From contig OY282379.1 of NCBI GenBank assembly GCA_958295875.1, forward strand, positions 2,356,001-2,420,000: a stretch of 64,000 nt of DNA. Direction: 5' to 3'. The DNA is from an uncultured Pseudomonadales bacterium (GTDB lineage: Bacteria; Pseudomonadota; Gammaproteobacteria; Pseudomonadales; Azotimanducaceae). Numbering within the stretch: position 1 is the first letter of the stretch; every line of letters starts with the position of its first letter. The notes beneath the pieces are model-generated. The model was not told the origin of the DNA. It ran no database searches and saw only the letters and a program-made list of their open reading frames with translations. The translations under genes and the position numbers were made by a program. Of this stretch, positions 27,901 through 35,880 are shown in pieces.

Positions 27901-28214
27901 GTGCAGTTCCAGCGCAGCGTGTTGAAGAAGGCGGCAAAGTAGCGCGGCGAATCGAATCGTCGGCTGGCAAGGTCTGCCCAGCCTTCTTCTTCCAGGATGG
28001 TGCGGTCCAGCTCGAAATCCCAGAACACCGTGAGGGACTGGCCTTGGGCATCGTCGTCCGCGCAGGCAAGCGTCGCTTGCGGGCTGCCGCCTTCCGGCGG
28101 ATGCACCACCTCTTCCACCAGCCACTGGCGGGACCGCACGCGCACCAGATCGCCGACTTTTGGCGGTTGCTCCGGCGTTGTTTTGGGGAGGGCGGATGGA
28201 GTGGCGGACGGCAT
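24921..28214 (-). CDS. drmD: DISARM SNF2-like helicase DrmD
   Basis: 1097 aa. SNF2-family motifs in order: DDTGLGKTIEAG (motif I, near 148), LILDEAHH (motif II, near 256), FLSATPHNG (motif III), IATDAAREGLNFQ (motif V) and RIEQRNGRIDR (motif VI). A charged, helical C-terminal region follows. DrmD with DrmMI defines class 1 DISARM. It is first of the island genes on the minus strand and is separated from drmMI by the hicA/hicB insertion, so drmMI probably needs its own promoter. The start ATG 28214 begins a region without other candidate starts. Confidence 0.92.
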   Translation of the reverse strand: MPSATPSALPKTTPEQPPKVGDLVRVRSRQWLVEEVVHPPEGGSPQATLACADDDAQGQSLTVFWDFELDRTILEEEGWADLASRRFDSPRYFAAFFNTLRWNCTTATRANLFQAPFRAGIHLDAYQMEPLRKALLLPRVNLFIADDTGLGKTIEAGLIASELLLRRKVKRIVVAAPPSVLEQWKAELADRFGLLFEILDRAYMARMRRERGFGVNPWRTHSRFLVSHNLLIDPTYADPLREWLGDMLPGSLLILDEAHHAAPSSSGRYGIETKITRAARDLCPRFEHRLFLSATPHNGHSNSFSTLLELLDPYRFTRGVKVRGKRDLENVMVRRLKEDIRAVHGGFPKRKVVPVVIDDLPPDTPELVLSELLNRYRTLRDQRHANAPSKSRAAAGLLVVGLQQRLLSSTEAFARSLKVHERTARRHWAKAQAAQGSESTPDIDENLFLTPADANDERAEWDEETAEASEAEQIEAVTLAAQADTAQTALWRREQTLLEEMQAIAEEARHKPDAKTLRLIAWIRANQCPALPPFGEGPMGTTPMWNNRRVLIFTENREGTKRYLKNMLEQAIECTDNADERIAVIDGLTSGPRREEVQRRFNTDPAKDPLRILIATDAAREGLNFQAHCADLFHFDLPWNPGRIEQRNGRIDRKLQPAPEVRCHYFVLPQRVEDRVLQVLVTKTETIKRELGSLAKVIDDDVERRLRQGIRHDEADRLKTEIEGADLDAARKTATAEELEDARERQEDLASQIEHCRTLLDESRRWVRFDEQPFRDALSCALELLGAPPLQESKDEHGQTVWAFPHLERRADTDPSWTATLDSLRPPREPDQKLADWRKHASIRPVVFKDAAVLTEDTVHLHLEQRVAQRLLARFRSQGFVYHDLSRCCLAQTKDSIPRVILLGRLALYGQRAERLHEELVPVTARWVEPSRRGGPLRAYARDAQARTLALLDEALGSGPVPNEVIQQRLLEAAPADIAALRPQLDSRAEEFAATAATQLAERGRSEARMLTATLSTQRKRVLEEIERHNAEFQQLTLGFKQEEARQLQADMRHWQRRLGQFDRDLDQEPKRIETFYKVRARRVEPVGLVYLWPETN

Positions 28215-28345
28215 GGGGAGAGTCTATCTCGGCTTGCGGCACTGTCCGGAAGGTTACTGATCCGCACAGTCTGAAAACAGCGCAGGCTCAGGTGGGTGGC
28301 AGCTAGCGTCGTGTGCAATTTGGACGACTTCTACGAGGCCATCAC

Positions 28346-29854
28346 CTACTTGGAACGGTCTAGGTCTGGGCCCTGATCGGCAAGTTCACGGCTGAGCTCT
28401 TGCGCCTCGGCGACTCCGGCCCGGTTCATTCGTTCCCGCAATTCTGCCCGGAACTCTCTCGCCCCTTCATGCCCCTGTGCAGCGGCGAGATTCGTCCAAG
28501 CATAGGCTTGAACGTTGTCCTTGAGAACGCCTCCGCCGTCGGCGTACATGAGGCCTAGGTTGTATTGAGCGCCCGCGTGTCCCTGCTCGGCCGCTTTGCG
28601 GTACCACTTCACGGCTTCGCGGTCGTCCTCGGGGACGCCCTTGCCTCTCGCGTACATGAGCCCCAAGTCATTCTGCGCGTGCGCACTTCCCTGTTCGGCA
28701 GCCTTGCGGTACCACCGCACCGCCTTGCCGTTGTCTTTGAGAACGCCCCTGCCGTTCGCGTACATGAATCCTAGGTTGGATTGCGCGCTCGGGTGTCCCT
28801 GCTCGGCCGCCCTGCGGAACCACCGCACCGCTCTGCGGTCGTCCTCGTCAACGCCTCTACCAGTCGCGTACCTAGCCCCTAGGATGAACTGCGCACCTGC
28901 GTCTCCCTGCTTGGCTGCCTTGCGGAACCACCGTGCGGCTTTGCGGTCGTTTTCGGTAACGCCGTGGCCGTTGGCATACATGGCCCCTAGGATGAACTGC
29001 GCGTCTGCGTCCCCCTGCTTGGCCGCCTTGCGGAACCATCGTGCGGCTTCGTGGCGGTCTTGGGGAACGCCCTTGCCGTTGTCGTACATGGTCCCCAAGT
29101 TGAACTGTGCGTCTGCGTTTCCCTGCTCTGCCGCCTTGCGGAACCACCGCACGGCTTGGCCGCAGTCTCGCGGGACGCCGTCGCCGTTTTCGTACATCGC
29201 ACCTAGGATGAACTGGGCGTCCGCATGTCCCTGCTTGGCCGCCTTGTGGAACCATGTGGCGGCTTCGTGGTCGTCCTTTGGGACGCCCTCGCCGTTGGCA
29301 AAGCAGAGCCCCAAGACGAACTCCGCGCCCGCGTGTCCTTGTTCGGCCGCCTTGCGCACCCACAGCGTAGCCTCATGGTCGTCTTGAGGGACGCCCTCGC
29401 CGAGGTCATACAGGCGCGCCAAGTTGAACTGCGCCTCTGGGTGTCCCTGCTCGGCCGCCTTGCGGAACCAAAGCGCGGCTTCGCGGTCGTTCTGTGGGAC
29501 GCCCTCGCTGAAGTTGTACAGGCACCCTAGGTTGAACTGTGCGTCGGCGTGTCCCTGCTCAGCCGCACTGCGGTACCACATCACAGCCTCGCGGTCGTCT
29601 TGGGAAACGCCCTCGCCGTTGGCGTGCATGACTCCTAGGTTGAATTGGGCGTCCGCGTGTCCCTGCTCAGCGGCTTTGCGGAACCACACTGCGGCTTCGC
29701 GGTCGTCCGCTCGGACACCCTCGCCGTTGGCGTAGAGGAACCCTAGGCTGCACTGCGCGTCCGCGTCTCCGCGCTTGGCGGCTTTGCGTACCCACAGTGC
29801 CTTGAGCGTGGCGAAGATTGGAGGCCACCTGTTTGTGGTCGAGCGGAACGGCAT
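28346..29854 (-). CDS. Sel1-like repeat (TPR-related) protein
   Basis: 502 aa built almost entirely of about thirteen Sel1-like repeats of 36 residues, each with a core like WFRKAAEQGHADAQ then G-x-MY-x-NGxGV. There is no signal peptide or transmembrane segment at this start, so it is probably cytoplasmic. The repeats form a superhelix that binds partner proteins. At DNA level the units are near-identical over 108 bp, pointing to recent tandem expansion and likely copy-number change. It lies between drmD and the tRNA-Ser gene on the same strand as drmD; a link to DISARM is unproven. Confidence 0.9.
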   Translation of the reverse strand: MPFRSTTNRWPPIFATLKALWVRKAAKRGDADAQCSLGFLYANGEGVRADDREAAVWFRKAAEQGHADAQFNLGVMHANGEGVSQDDREAVMWYRSAAEQGHADAQFNLGCLYNFSEGVPQNDREAALWFRKAAEQGHPEAQFNLARLYDLGEGVPQDDHEATLWVRKAAEQGHAGAEFVLGLCFANGEGVPKDDHEAATWFHKAAKQGHADAQFILGAMYENGDGVPRDCGQAVRWFRKAAEQGNADAQFNLGTMYDNGKGVPQDRHEAARWFRKAAKQGDADAQFILGAMYANGHGVTENDRKAARWFRKAAKQGDAGAQFILGARYATGRGVDEDDRRAVRWFRRAAEQGHPSAQSNLGFMYANGRGVLKDNGKAVRWYRKAAEQGSAHAQNDLGLMYARGKGVPEDDREAVKWYRKAAEQGHAGAQYNLGLMYADGGGVLKDNVQAYAWTNLAAAQGHEGAREFRAELRERMNRAGVAEAQELSRELADQGPDLDRSK

Positions 29855-29899
29855 GGCCTACTGTCCCCTGCTGCGTGGGGATGTGGGACAACCATGGAT

Positions 29900-29990
29900 T
29901 GGCGGAGAGGGAGGGATTCGAACCCTCGATGAGCTGTTAACCCATACGCACTTTCCAGGCGCGCTCCTTAAGCCTCTCGGACACCTCTCC
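29900..29990 (-). tRNA. tRNA-Ser (GGA)
   Basis: On the minus strand the sequence folds as a cloverleaf with acceptor stem GGAGAGG/CCTCTCC, an anticodon loop CTGGAAA (anticodon GGA) on a five-pair stem, a long variable arm as in serine tRNAs, and the T-loop GGTTCGAATCC. A CCA end is encoded (29900-29902). Its 3' end points toward the defence island. Confidence 0.93.
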
Positions 29991-30077
29991 GAGCGGGAGA
30001 TTCTAGCAAAGGGGGCGCGGAGCCGGCTCTGCCGTCGTCGGGGTGGAGCAGGGTGGAGCGGTTGCCCGCATGCCACC

Positions 30078-30821
30078 CTATCTAGAGGCCCCGTGAAAAT
30101 CCAAGAACGTTTCCACCGCCAAATCCGGCCGTTGAAGCACCGAGCCGTGGCCGACGTTCTCGAACACCACTAGCTGGGCATTGGGTGCGCTTGCCGCGAT
30201 GTCGCGGCTTGATGGGAGGTTGGGGTCGTGGTCGCCGGTGGCCACCAGCATGGGTGCGTTTACGCGGAGCGGCGCACCCTCAAAGTCGAAGCGGGCGGCT
30301 GCAGCCATCGCTGCCGGCACCGCGTCGGGATGCGTGTGCTCGCGCCAGCCGGCGGGGCGGTCGAAACGCGGGATGCCGGCGGCGGTTTGGCGTTCCAGGG
30401 CGCGTCGGGCGCCTTCGCGCTGTGCGTCTGGGTCTGGCGTGGCGATGCTGGCGTCGTATAGCGCCACGGACAGCGTGCGCTCTGGGTGGAGCAGGCAATA
30501 CGCGAGCGCCGCGCGGGAACCCCAAGCCATTCCCCAGATGTGGCAATGCGCGACGCCGAAGGCATCGAGCACGCGGTTGGCGTCCTCCGCGTAGACGTCA
30601 AGCGCATACTGCGATGCATCCGCGGCCGGTGTGCTGCTGCCGGTGCCGCGCACATCGAACCGAATGGCTCGAAATCGCTCGGTGAGGCGCGGCATCACAC
30701 GGTCCCACATGCGCACCGTGCAACGCGCGCCAGACCACAGCAACACCGCCGGCGCATCCTCGGCGCCGTCCGCCTCGGCGTGGAGCGTTGCGCCGTTGAC
30801 CGTGATCCATCTCGTCGTCAT
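30078..30821 (-). CDS. alpha/beta-hydrolase-fold protein lacking the nucleophile serine
   Basis: 247 aa from ATG 30821; a longer frame would run into the tRNA-Glu gene. The fold is clear (FDVRGTGSST after strand 3, GDHDPNLP near the Asp, NVGHGSV for the His). But the nucleophile elbow, normally GxSxG, reads G97-M-A99-W-G101, so Ala replaces the catalytic Ser. The usual HG oxyanion segment is also changed (LLWSGARC). Either it is catalytically dead or repurposed, or Ser102 substitutes. A related-looking family is the lactone/peroxidase hydrolases. Function unknown. Confidence 0.8.
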   Translation of the reverse strand: MTTRWITVNGATLHAEADGAEDAPAVLLWSGARCTVRMWDRVMPRLTERFRAIRFDVRGTGSSTPAADASQYALDVYAEDANRVLDAFGVAHCHIWGMAWGSRAALAYCLLHPERTLSVALYDASIATPDPDAQREGARRALERQTAAGIPRFDRPAGWREHTHPDAVPAAMAAAARFDFEGAPLRVNAPMLVATGDHDPNLPSSRDIAASAPNAQLVVFENVGHGSVLQRPDLAVETFLDFHGASR

Positions 30822-30935
30822 GTATGTTGCCTCGCTCGCATCGGCGCCTCCGCAAAGGCGGCCTGAATGGCCGTTTTCGCTCGCCTTCAAGTTGAATCCA
30901 AGCAGTCGCCCCCATAGAATACGCGCCTTCCTCAC

Positions 30936-31011
30936 GTCCCCTTCGTCTAGAGGCCTAGGACACTGGGTTTTCATCCCAGTAACAGGGGTTCGACTCCCCT
31001 AGGGGACGCCA
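30936..31011 (+). tRNA. tRNA-Glu (TTC)
   Basis: The cloverleaf has acceptor stem GTCCCCT/AGGGGAC, anticodon stem CTGGG/CCCAG with loop TTTTCAT (anticodon TTC), and T-loop GGTTCGACTCC. The CCA end is encoded at 31009-31011. It lies alone between a hydrolase gene and a DUF815 gene, both on the minus strand. Confidence 0.95.
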
Positions 31012-31082
31012 CTCTTGCGGCGCCGTTGCGTCGCCGGCGGCTCTGAGCGGTCGGCTTGCTCGGCCTTTGCAACGCCAGCGCG

Positions 31083-31982
31083 TCAGTCTCCACGCGCAGC
31101 TTGGCTGCCTTCCAGCAACGCTTGGCCCACCCAGTGGCGGGCGAAATGGTGTGCCGCGCGGCCACTGCGCGCACCTCGTGCAAGCGCCCACTGCAGGGCG
31201 GCGCGCCGGGCGTCCTCGTTCCATGCGCAGTCTGCGCCGTGCTCTTGGGCGAGGCGCGTCAGCCAATGGTGCGCCACCGCCAAGTATTCGTCTTGGCGGA
31301 ACGGATGGAACGAGAGCCAAAGGCCGAAGCGGTCTGAAAGCGAAATCTTCTCTTCCACGGCCTCGCCGGCGTGGATTTCGCCGCCGTGGCGTGTCGCCTC
31401 GAGGTTGTCTTGGTGGTGCTCCGGGATGAGGTGGCGCCGATTCGACGTGGCGTAGATGAGCACGTTGTTACCGCGCGCGAAGACGGAGCCTTCGAGTGCG
31501 CTCTTGAACTGTTTGAAGTGGGGGTCTTCTGCTTCGAAGGAGAGGTCGTCGCAGACGATCACGAAGCGCTGCGGCGCGTCGCGCAATGCCGCGGCGAGTT
31601 GGCCGAGGCCTTCCAGTGCGCCCTTGTCCACTTCCACGAGGCGCAGCCCGGCGTGGTGGTAACGGTTCAGCAGCGCGTGGATGAGCGAAGACTTGCCTGT
31701 GCCCCTAGCGCCCCAAAGGAGGGCATTGTTTGCCGGGTAGCCAGCCACGAACTGCGCGGTGTTCGCCTCGATCTGCGCTTTCTGGCGGTCGATTTGCAGC
31801 AGATCGTCCAAGTCGATGGGGTCGATGGCGTCCAGCGCGACGAATCGCCCGCCGGCATCGCGCTGCCATGTCGCGGCGAGGGTTTGCGACCAATCGAGTT
31901 GCGGCGCGGGCGGCAGCAGCGCGGACACCTTGCGGATAAGCGCGATGCCGCTCGACACCAGCTCTGCGATGCTGTGCTTCAT
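31083..31982 (-). CDS. DUF815-family AAA-type ATPase
   Basis: 299 aa from ATG 31982; an ATG nine codons earlier (32009) is possible, and neither has a strong ribosome site. The Walker A is LLWGARGTGKSSLIHALL near residue 100 and Walker B VIVCDDLSFE near 140. The rest follows the DUF815 pattern, including ATSNRRHLIPE and the SDRFGLWLSF segment before a C-terminal helical lid. These proteins are conserved in proteobacteria, but their role is not established. It is divergent from the symporter gene. Confidence 0.88.
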   Translation of the reverse strand: MKHSIAELVSSGIALIRKVSALLPPAPQLDWSQTLAATWQRDAGGRFVALDAIDPIDLDDLLQIDRQKAQIEANTAQFVAGYPANNALLWGARGTGKSSLIHALLNRYHHAGLRLVEVDKGALEGLGQLAAALRDAPQRFVIVCDDLSFEAEDPHFKQFKSALEGSVFARGNNVLIYATSNRRHLIPEHHQDNLEATRHGGEIHAGEAVEEKISLSDRFGLWLSFHPFRQDEYLAVAHHWLTRLAQEHGADCAWNEDARRAALQWALARGARSGRAAHHFARHWVGQALLEGSQAARGD

Positions 31983-32166
31983 AGCGGTTGGGCAGGGGGT
32001 TTTGGCCATTGTACCTGTGGCCCCGGTGGTGCTTGGAGCGATGCCGCCGTGTAGCCGCCCGCTTCCCGCGCCGCCACCGGCCCTCGCTAACCCGCTCCGC
32101 CCCGCCGCTGCTCGCTAGAATGCACCGCCAATCGCCCACCCAAGCGAACAACGGAGCCCAAGCGCC

Positions 32167-33606
32167 ATGACTTTGGCGACAGCCGCTGCCTTCGTCGCCT
32201 ACTTCGTCGCCATCGCCGCGATTGCCGCGGCATCGTTGCGGCGCTCGCGGGGCCTCGATGGCTACGCCATTGGCGGGCGGTCGCTCAAAGCGCCGGTGGC
32301 GGCGCTCTCCGCCGGCGCGTCGGACATGAGCGGCTGGCTCTTGCTCGGGCTGCCAGGCGCCGTGTTCGCATTGGGGTTGGGCGAGGCTTGGATCGTCGTG
32401 GGCCTCGTCATCGGCGCGTGGTGCAACTGGCGGTTTGTCGCGGCGCCTCTCAGGCGCGCGAGCGCAGCCCTCAACAACGCCCGCACCTTGCCGCAGCTCT
32501 TCGCCCGCCGGGTTGGTGGCCGTGCGGGAGCGCTCGCCGGCGTCGCCGCCGCCATTACGCTGGGGTTCTTCGCGCTCTACACGGCCGCGGGGTTCGTTGC
32601 CGGGGCGAAGCTCTTTGCCAGCGTGATGGGGCTGGACTACACGGTGGCGCTGTGGCTCGGCGTGGGGATCATCATGCTCTACACGGCGGTGGGCGGCTTT
32701 CTCGCCGTGAGCTGGACGGATTTCTTCCAAGCGCTCTTGATGCTGGCGGCCCTCGTCGTGGTGCCAGCCATGCTGTTCGTGGATTTGCGCGCCGTTGCGC
32801 CACCCGCTGCCGATGCGCTCGGCGGCGGCATCGTGGCGGCGGGCACAGCGTTCAGCGTCCTCGGCCTCTTGTCCGCGTTGGCTTGGGGCTTGGGCTATTT
32901 TGGGCAGCCGCATGTGTTGGCGCGGTTCATGGCGATTGAGTCTGCCGCGGCGGTGCCTCGCGCGCGGCGCATCGGCATGAGCTGGATGGTCGTCTCCGGC
33001 ATCGGCGCCATCGCGGTGGGGGCCTTGGGCGCCCGGCATCCGGCGGTGGCGGAAGCCGTGCGCGCGGATCCCGAGACGGTGTTCATCGTGGCGAGCCAGC
33101 TGATGCTGCATCCCCTCGTGGCGGGCATCGTGGTGGCGGCCATCCTCGCCGCGGTGATGAGCACGGTGGATTCGCAATTGCTGGTCGCCGCCACAACGTT
33201 GGTGGATGACGTCGTGCGCTCTATGCGCCCACGCCTCACGGAACGCCGGGCGCTCGCTTGGAGCCGTGCCACGGTGGTTGGCGTGGCGGCGTTGGCCGGG
33301 GCCCTGGCGAGCGATCCGTCGAGCAAGGTGTTGGGCCTCGTCGCCTACGCTTGGGCGGGCTTGGGCGCGAGCTTCGGCCCGGCGCTCATCTTTGCCTTGT
33401 TCTGGCGCGGGGTCACGGCCAAGGGGCTCGTCGCCGGCATGTTGACGGGTGCCGCCACGGTGGTCGGCTGGCGCGGTTTGGAAGGCGGCTTGTTTGAGTT
33501 GTATGAGCTCTTGCCGGCGTTCGCCTTGGCGTCGCTCGCCATCGTCGTGGTGAGCCGGCTGGATGACGAGGGCAGGGCGGTGCCGAACCGAGCACGCCAG
33601 CGCTAG
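32167..33606 (+). CDS. sodium:solute symporter (SSS), proline-type
   Basis: 479 aa with about thirteen hydrophobic segments, as in PutP. The signature GGRSL then AALSAGASDMSGWLLLGLPG after helix 1 is the proline/sodium symporter motif, and the SWTDFFQ segment in the middle is also conserved. It would import proline or a similar solute with Na+. Its stop codon TAG (33604-33606) is part of the CTAG target site of the adjacent mobile element, so the last residues could have been altered by the insertion, but the length is normal. Confidence 0.9.
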   Translation: MTLATAAAFVAYFVAIAAIAAASLRRSRGLDGYAIGGRSLKAPVAALSAGASDMSGWLLLGLPGAVFALGLGEAWIVVGLVIGAWCNWRFVAAPLRRASAALNNARTLPQLFARRVGGRAGALAGVAAAITLGFFALYTAAGFVAGAKLFASVMGLDYTVALWLGVGIIMLYTAVGGFLAVSWTDFFQALLMLAALVVVPAMLFVDLRAVAPPAADALGGGIVAAGTAFSVLGLLSALAWGLGYFGQPHVLARFMAIESAAAVPRARRIGMSWMVVSGIGAIAVGALGARHPAVAEAVRADPETVFIVASQLMLHPLVAGIVVAAILAAVMSTVDSQLLVAATTLVDDVVRSMRPRLTERRALAWSRATVVGVAALAGALASDPSSKVLGLVAYAWAGLGASFGPALIFALFWRGVTAKGLVAGMLTGAATVVGWRGLEGGLFELYELLPAFALASLAIVVVSRLDDEGRAVPNRARQR

Positions 33607-33842
33607 GGAAGGTCTGAACAGTGCGCCGATCGACGGCTGGCGGTCGGCGAAGGCAGGTTCGACAGCGCCGTGGGCGCGGAACCGCCGCGAATGTGGCGCG
33701 ATTCCGTGGTTTCGACGCCGTTTCCAGCGTTTTCCCCGCCTTCCAGGCGCACGGGCGCCACGCTCACGCTGCCAGCCTCCGCCTCTCCCAACGGTCAACA
33801 CGCCCATTGTCGCAGCACCGCCGGCGCTTGTTCAGACCTTCC
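33607..33842. mobile_element. MITE derived from the adjacent IS5-group element
   Basis: 236 bp bounded by perfect 14-bp inverted repeats GGAAGGTCTGAACA (33607-33620) and its complement (33829-33842), flanked by CTAG on both sides (33603-33606 and 33843-33846). The left ~170 bp match the left end of the full element and the right ~60 bp match its right end, with the transposase gene missing. It is an internally deleted copy that the neighbouring transposase could mobilise. No gene is inside. Confidence 0.92.
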
Positions 33843-33846
33843 CTAG

Positions 33847-35027
33847 GGAAGGTCTGAACAGTGCGCCGATCGACGGCTGGCGGTCGGCGAAGGCAGGTTC
33901 GACAGCGCCGTGGGCGCGGAACCGCCGCGAATGTGGCGCGATTCCGCCGTTTCGACGCCGTTTCCAGCGTTTTCCCCGCCTTCCGGGCGCACGGGCGCCG
34001 CGCTCAGGCGGCCAGCCTCCGCTCGGCGATCAGCAGGTTGGCGAAGCCCAGCAGCAGCGCGATCCGCTGCGCGTTCTTGCGCAGCCCCCGGTAGCGCACC
34101 TTGCCGTACCCAAACATCCGCTTCACATAGAAGAACGGATGCTCCGCCTTGGCGCGGACCGACGCCTTCTCCTTCTCCCGCAGCGCCGCCTCGCCGCCGG
34201 GCTCCAACTGCCGCCGCAGGCCCGGCCGCATCGCCACCCGCCAGTCCACGCCCCGGCCCCGGTTCTCCGGGCGCTTCTCCACGCCCCGGTAGCCAGCGTC
34301 CGCCCAGACGCGCCTCTCGCCGCCGTGCAGGAGGCGGTGCGCGTGCGCCACGTCCGACTCGCTCGCCGACGTCGCCGCGAAGCTGTGCGCCACCCCCGTC
34401 TCCGCGTCGGCGCCGACGTGCATCTTCATCCCGAAGTGCCACTGGTTCCCCTTCCTCGCCTGCCGCATCTCCGGATCCCGCTTGCCCGAACGGTTCTTCG
34501 TCGACGACGGCGCCTCCACGATGCTCGCGTCCACCACCGTCCCCTCCCGCAGCCTCAGGCCCCGCGACGCCAAGCTCGCGTTGATCGCCGACAGCAGCCT
34601 CTCCCCCAAGCCGTGCCTCTCCAGCAGATGGCGGAAGTTCAGGATCGTCGTCTCGTCCGGCAGCGCCGACAGCTTCAGGCCCGCGAACCGACGCGCCGAC
34701 TCCACCTCGTACAGCATGTCCTCCATCGCCGGATCGCTCAGGTTGTAAAACAGCTGCGCGCAATGCACCCGCAGCATCGCCGACAGCGGATATGGCCGGC
34801 GGCCGCGGCCCGCCCTCGGATAGTGCGGACGAATCACCTCCTCCAGCTCCTTCCACGGAACCAGCCCCTCCATCCGCTCCAGGAACTTCTCCCGCCGCGT
34901 CTTCCGCTTCTTCGCCCTGTACTCCAACTCCGCGAACGTCGCTTGGGTCGCTTCGGTCATCGAACGCCTCTCCCAACGGTCAACACGCCCATTGTCGCAG
35001 CACCGCCAGCGCTTGTTCAGACCTTCC
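33847..35027 (-). mobile_element. IS5-group insertion sequence, complete
   Basis: 1181 bp. The 14-bp terminal inverted repeats are perfect (33847-33860 and 35014-35027), with CTAG on both sides (33843-33846 and 35028-35031). CTAG fits the YTAR target of the IS5 group, and the termini GGAAGGT.. resemble those of IS5. One transposase gene is inside. The left 157 bp hold no gene. The element and the MITE share one CTAG copy, so one inserted into the end of the other. Confidence 0.93.
34004..34960 (-). CDS. IS5-group DDE transposase
   Basis: 318 aa from ATG 34960. It follows the IS5 transposase closely: KRKTRREKFLERME, GRRPYPLSAMLRVHC, PDETTILNFRHLLE, APSSTKN and GNQWHFGMK. The catalytic residues are D144 (VVDASI), D221 (WADAGYRG) and E273 (KAEHPF), with YRGLRKN after the last. 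It appears intact and may be active. The frame is open further upstream to 35068 but crosses the inverted repeat, so that extension is not coding. Confidence 0.95.
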   Translation of the reverse strand: MTEATQATFAELEYRAKKRKTRREKFLERMEGLVPWKELEEVIRPHYPRAGRGRRPYPLSAMLRVHCAQLFYNLSDPAMEDMLYEVESARRFAGLKLSALPDETTILNFRHLLERHGLGERLLSAINASLASRGLRLREGTVVDASIVEAPSSTKNRSGKRDPEMRQARKGNQWHFGMKMHVGADAETGVAHSFAATSASESDVAHAHRLLHGGERRVWADAGYRGVEKRPENRGRGVDWRVAMRPGLRRQLEPGGEAALREKEKASVRAKAEHPFFYVKRMFGYGKVRYRGLRKNAQRIALLLGFANLLIAERRLAA

Positions 35028-35171
35028 CTAGGTGCCAAGCCTGCTGTCTGACCGAAGTTGCTCCTCAAGCGGCGCAGGCACCGAAGCGGGGCGCACCAAG
35101 CCGGTTATCTGACAGGACTGGCACAGAAGCCGCGTGTGGCACCGCCGCGAACGCGCTGGGCCCAGCGGGCA

Positions 35172-35558
35172 TCAAGAGCCGCGCGTCAGCTGCACCACGT
35201 TGTCGTTGCGGCGGACATAGATCTGGCGTTCCCGCCCCGGCCCGTCGATGCCGATGGCGCCGTTCTCGAATACGCGCAGGGCGTAGTCTTCGCTGTCTCC
35301 GCCGTCCGGCGTCAAGGTGAGCACGTCGCCGGTGAGGCGCCAATCGCCCCTTTCCGCCCCGGTGCCGGTTTTCGCGGCGTAGCGTCCCGCCGCCAAGCCA
35401 TCGCGGAACTCCAGCACGGTGGCCGTGTCCGCGCCTTCGAGCTCCCAGCTGCCGGGCAGGTTGAGCCGTTGCAGCCAGCGTTGCCGATTCATGCGCACGC
35501 TGCGCAGCCAAGTGAAGGCGCCGATGGCCGCGACGATGGCGAGGAGCCAGACGATCAT
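35172..35558 (-). CDS. hypothetical membrane-anchored protein
   Basis: 128 aa with one N-terminal hydrophobic helix (residues 2-18) followed by a basic stretch, then a predicted beta-rich soluble domain (GSWELEGADTATVLEF, GDWRLTGDVLTLTPDGG). The layout resembles a small lipocalin-like or META-type domain tethered to the inner membrane, but I do not recognise a family. It is on the same strand as the DUF503 gene that lies 36 bp upstream. Confidence 0.6.
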   Translation of the reverse strand: MIVWLLAIVAAIGAFTWLRSVRMNRQRWLQRLNLPGSWELEGADTATVLEFRDGLAAGRYAAKTGTGAERGDWRLTGDVLTLTPDGGDSEDYALRVFENGAIGIDGPGRERQIYVRRNDNVVQLTRGS

Positions 35559-35594
35559 GCCGGGTTGCCCCTTCCTGCGCCTACACCGCGGCGG

Positions 35595-35879
35595 TCAATT
35601 GAGCATTTCCCGCTCGACGCCGATGAGCGTGGCGTCCAAGCGTTCCTGCGCCCAGGTTTCCACGTCGCCCAACGCGCGCTCCACCACCGTGGCGCTCGAC
35701 GCCACGGCCACGATGTCCCAACGCGCCCGCTGATGCACATCTTGATAGCCGCTCTCGCACACGGCCAAATTCGGCGCCCGCCCGAACTTGTCGCGCAGGC
35801 GCTGCAAACGGCTGCGTTTCTCCTTCAGCGAAGCGCAGCCGGGCAGGTGGAAATCCAACCCTAGAACGCCTATGTGCAT
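35595..35879 (-). CDS. DUF503 family protein (YlxP-like)
   Basis: 94 aa. The opening MHIGVLGLDFHLPGCASLKEKR is the DUF503 signature, and the rest matches (LRDKFGRAPNLAVCESGYQD). Members often sit near ribosome-maturation genes; here it follows a GNAT acetyltransferase with only one base between stop and start, so the two are coupled. Longer in-frame starts exist but overlap that gene without support. Function unknown. Confidence 0.88.
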   Translation of the reverse strand: MHIGVLGLDFHLPGCASLKEKRSRLQRLRDKFGRAPNLAVCESGYQDVHQRARWDIVAVASSATVVERALGDVETWAQERLDATLIGVEREMLN

Positions 35880-35880
35880 G

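Noticed and set aside
28346..29854. CRISPR-like regular repeats
   Set aside because: The 108-bp periodicity is explained by in-frame Sel1 repeats; there are no unique spacers.
33563..35320. A 585-codon plus-strand frame across the insertion sequence
   Set aside because: It spans the element ends and is antisense to the transposase, with low-complexity Arg/Pro-rich translation.
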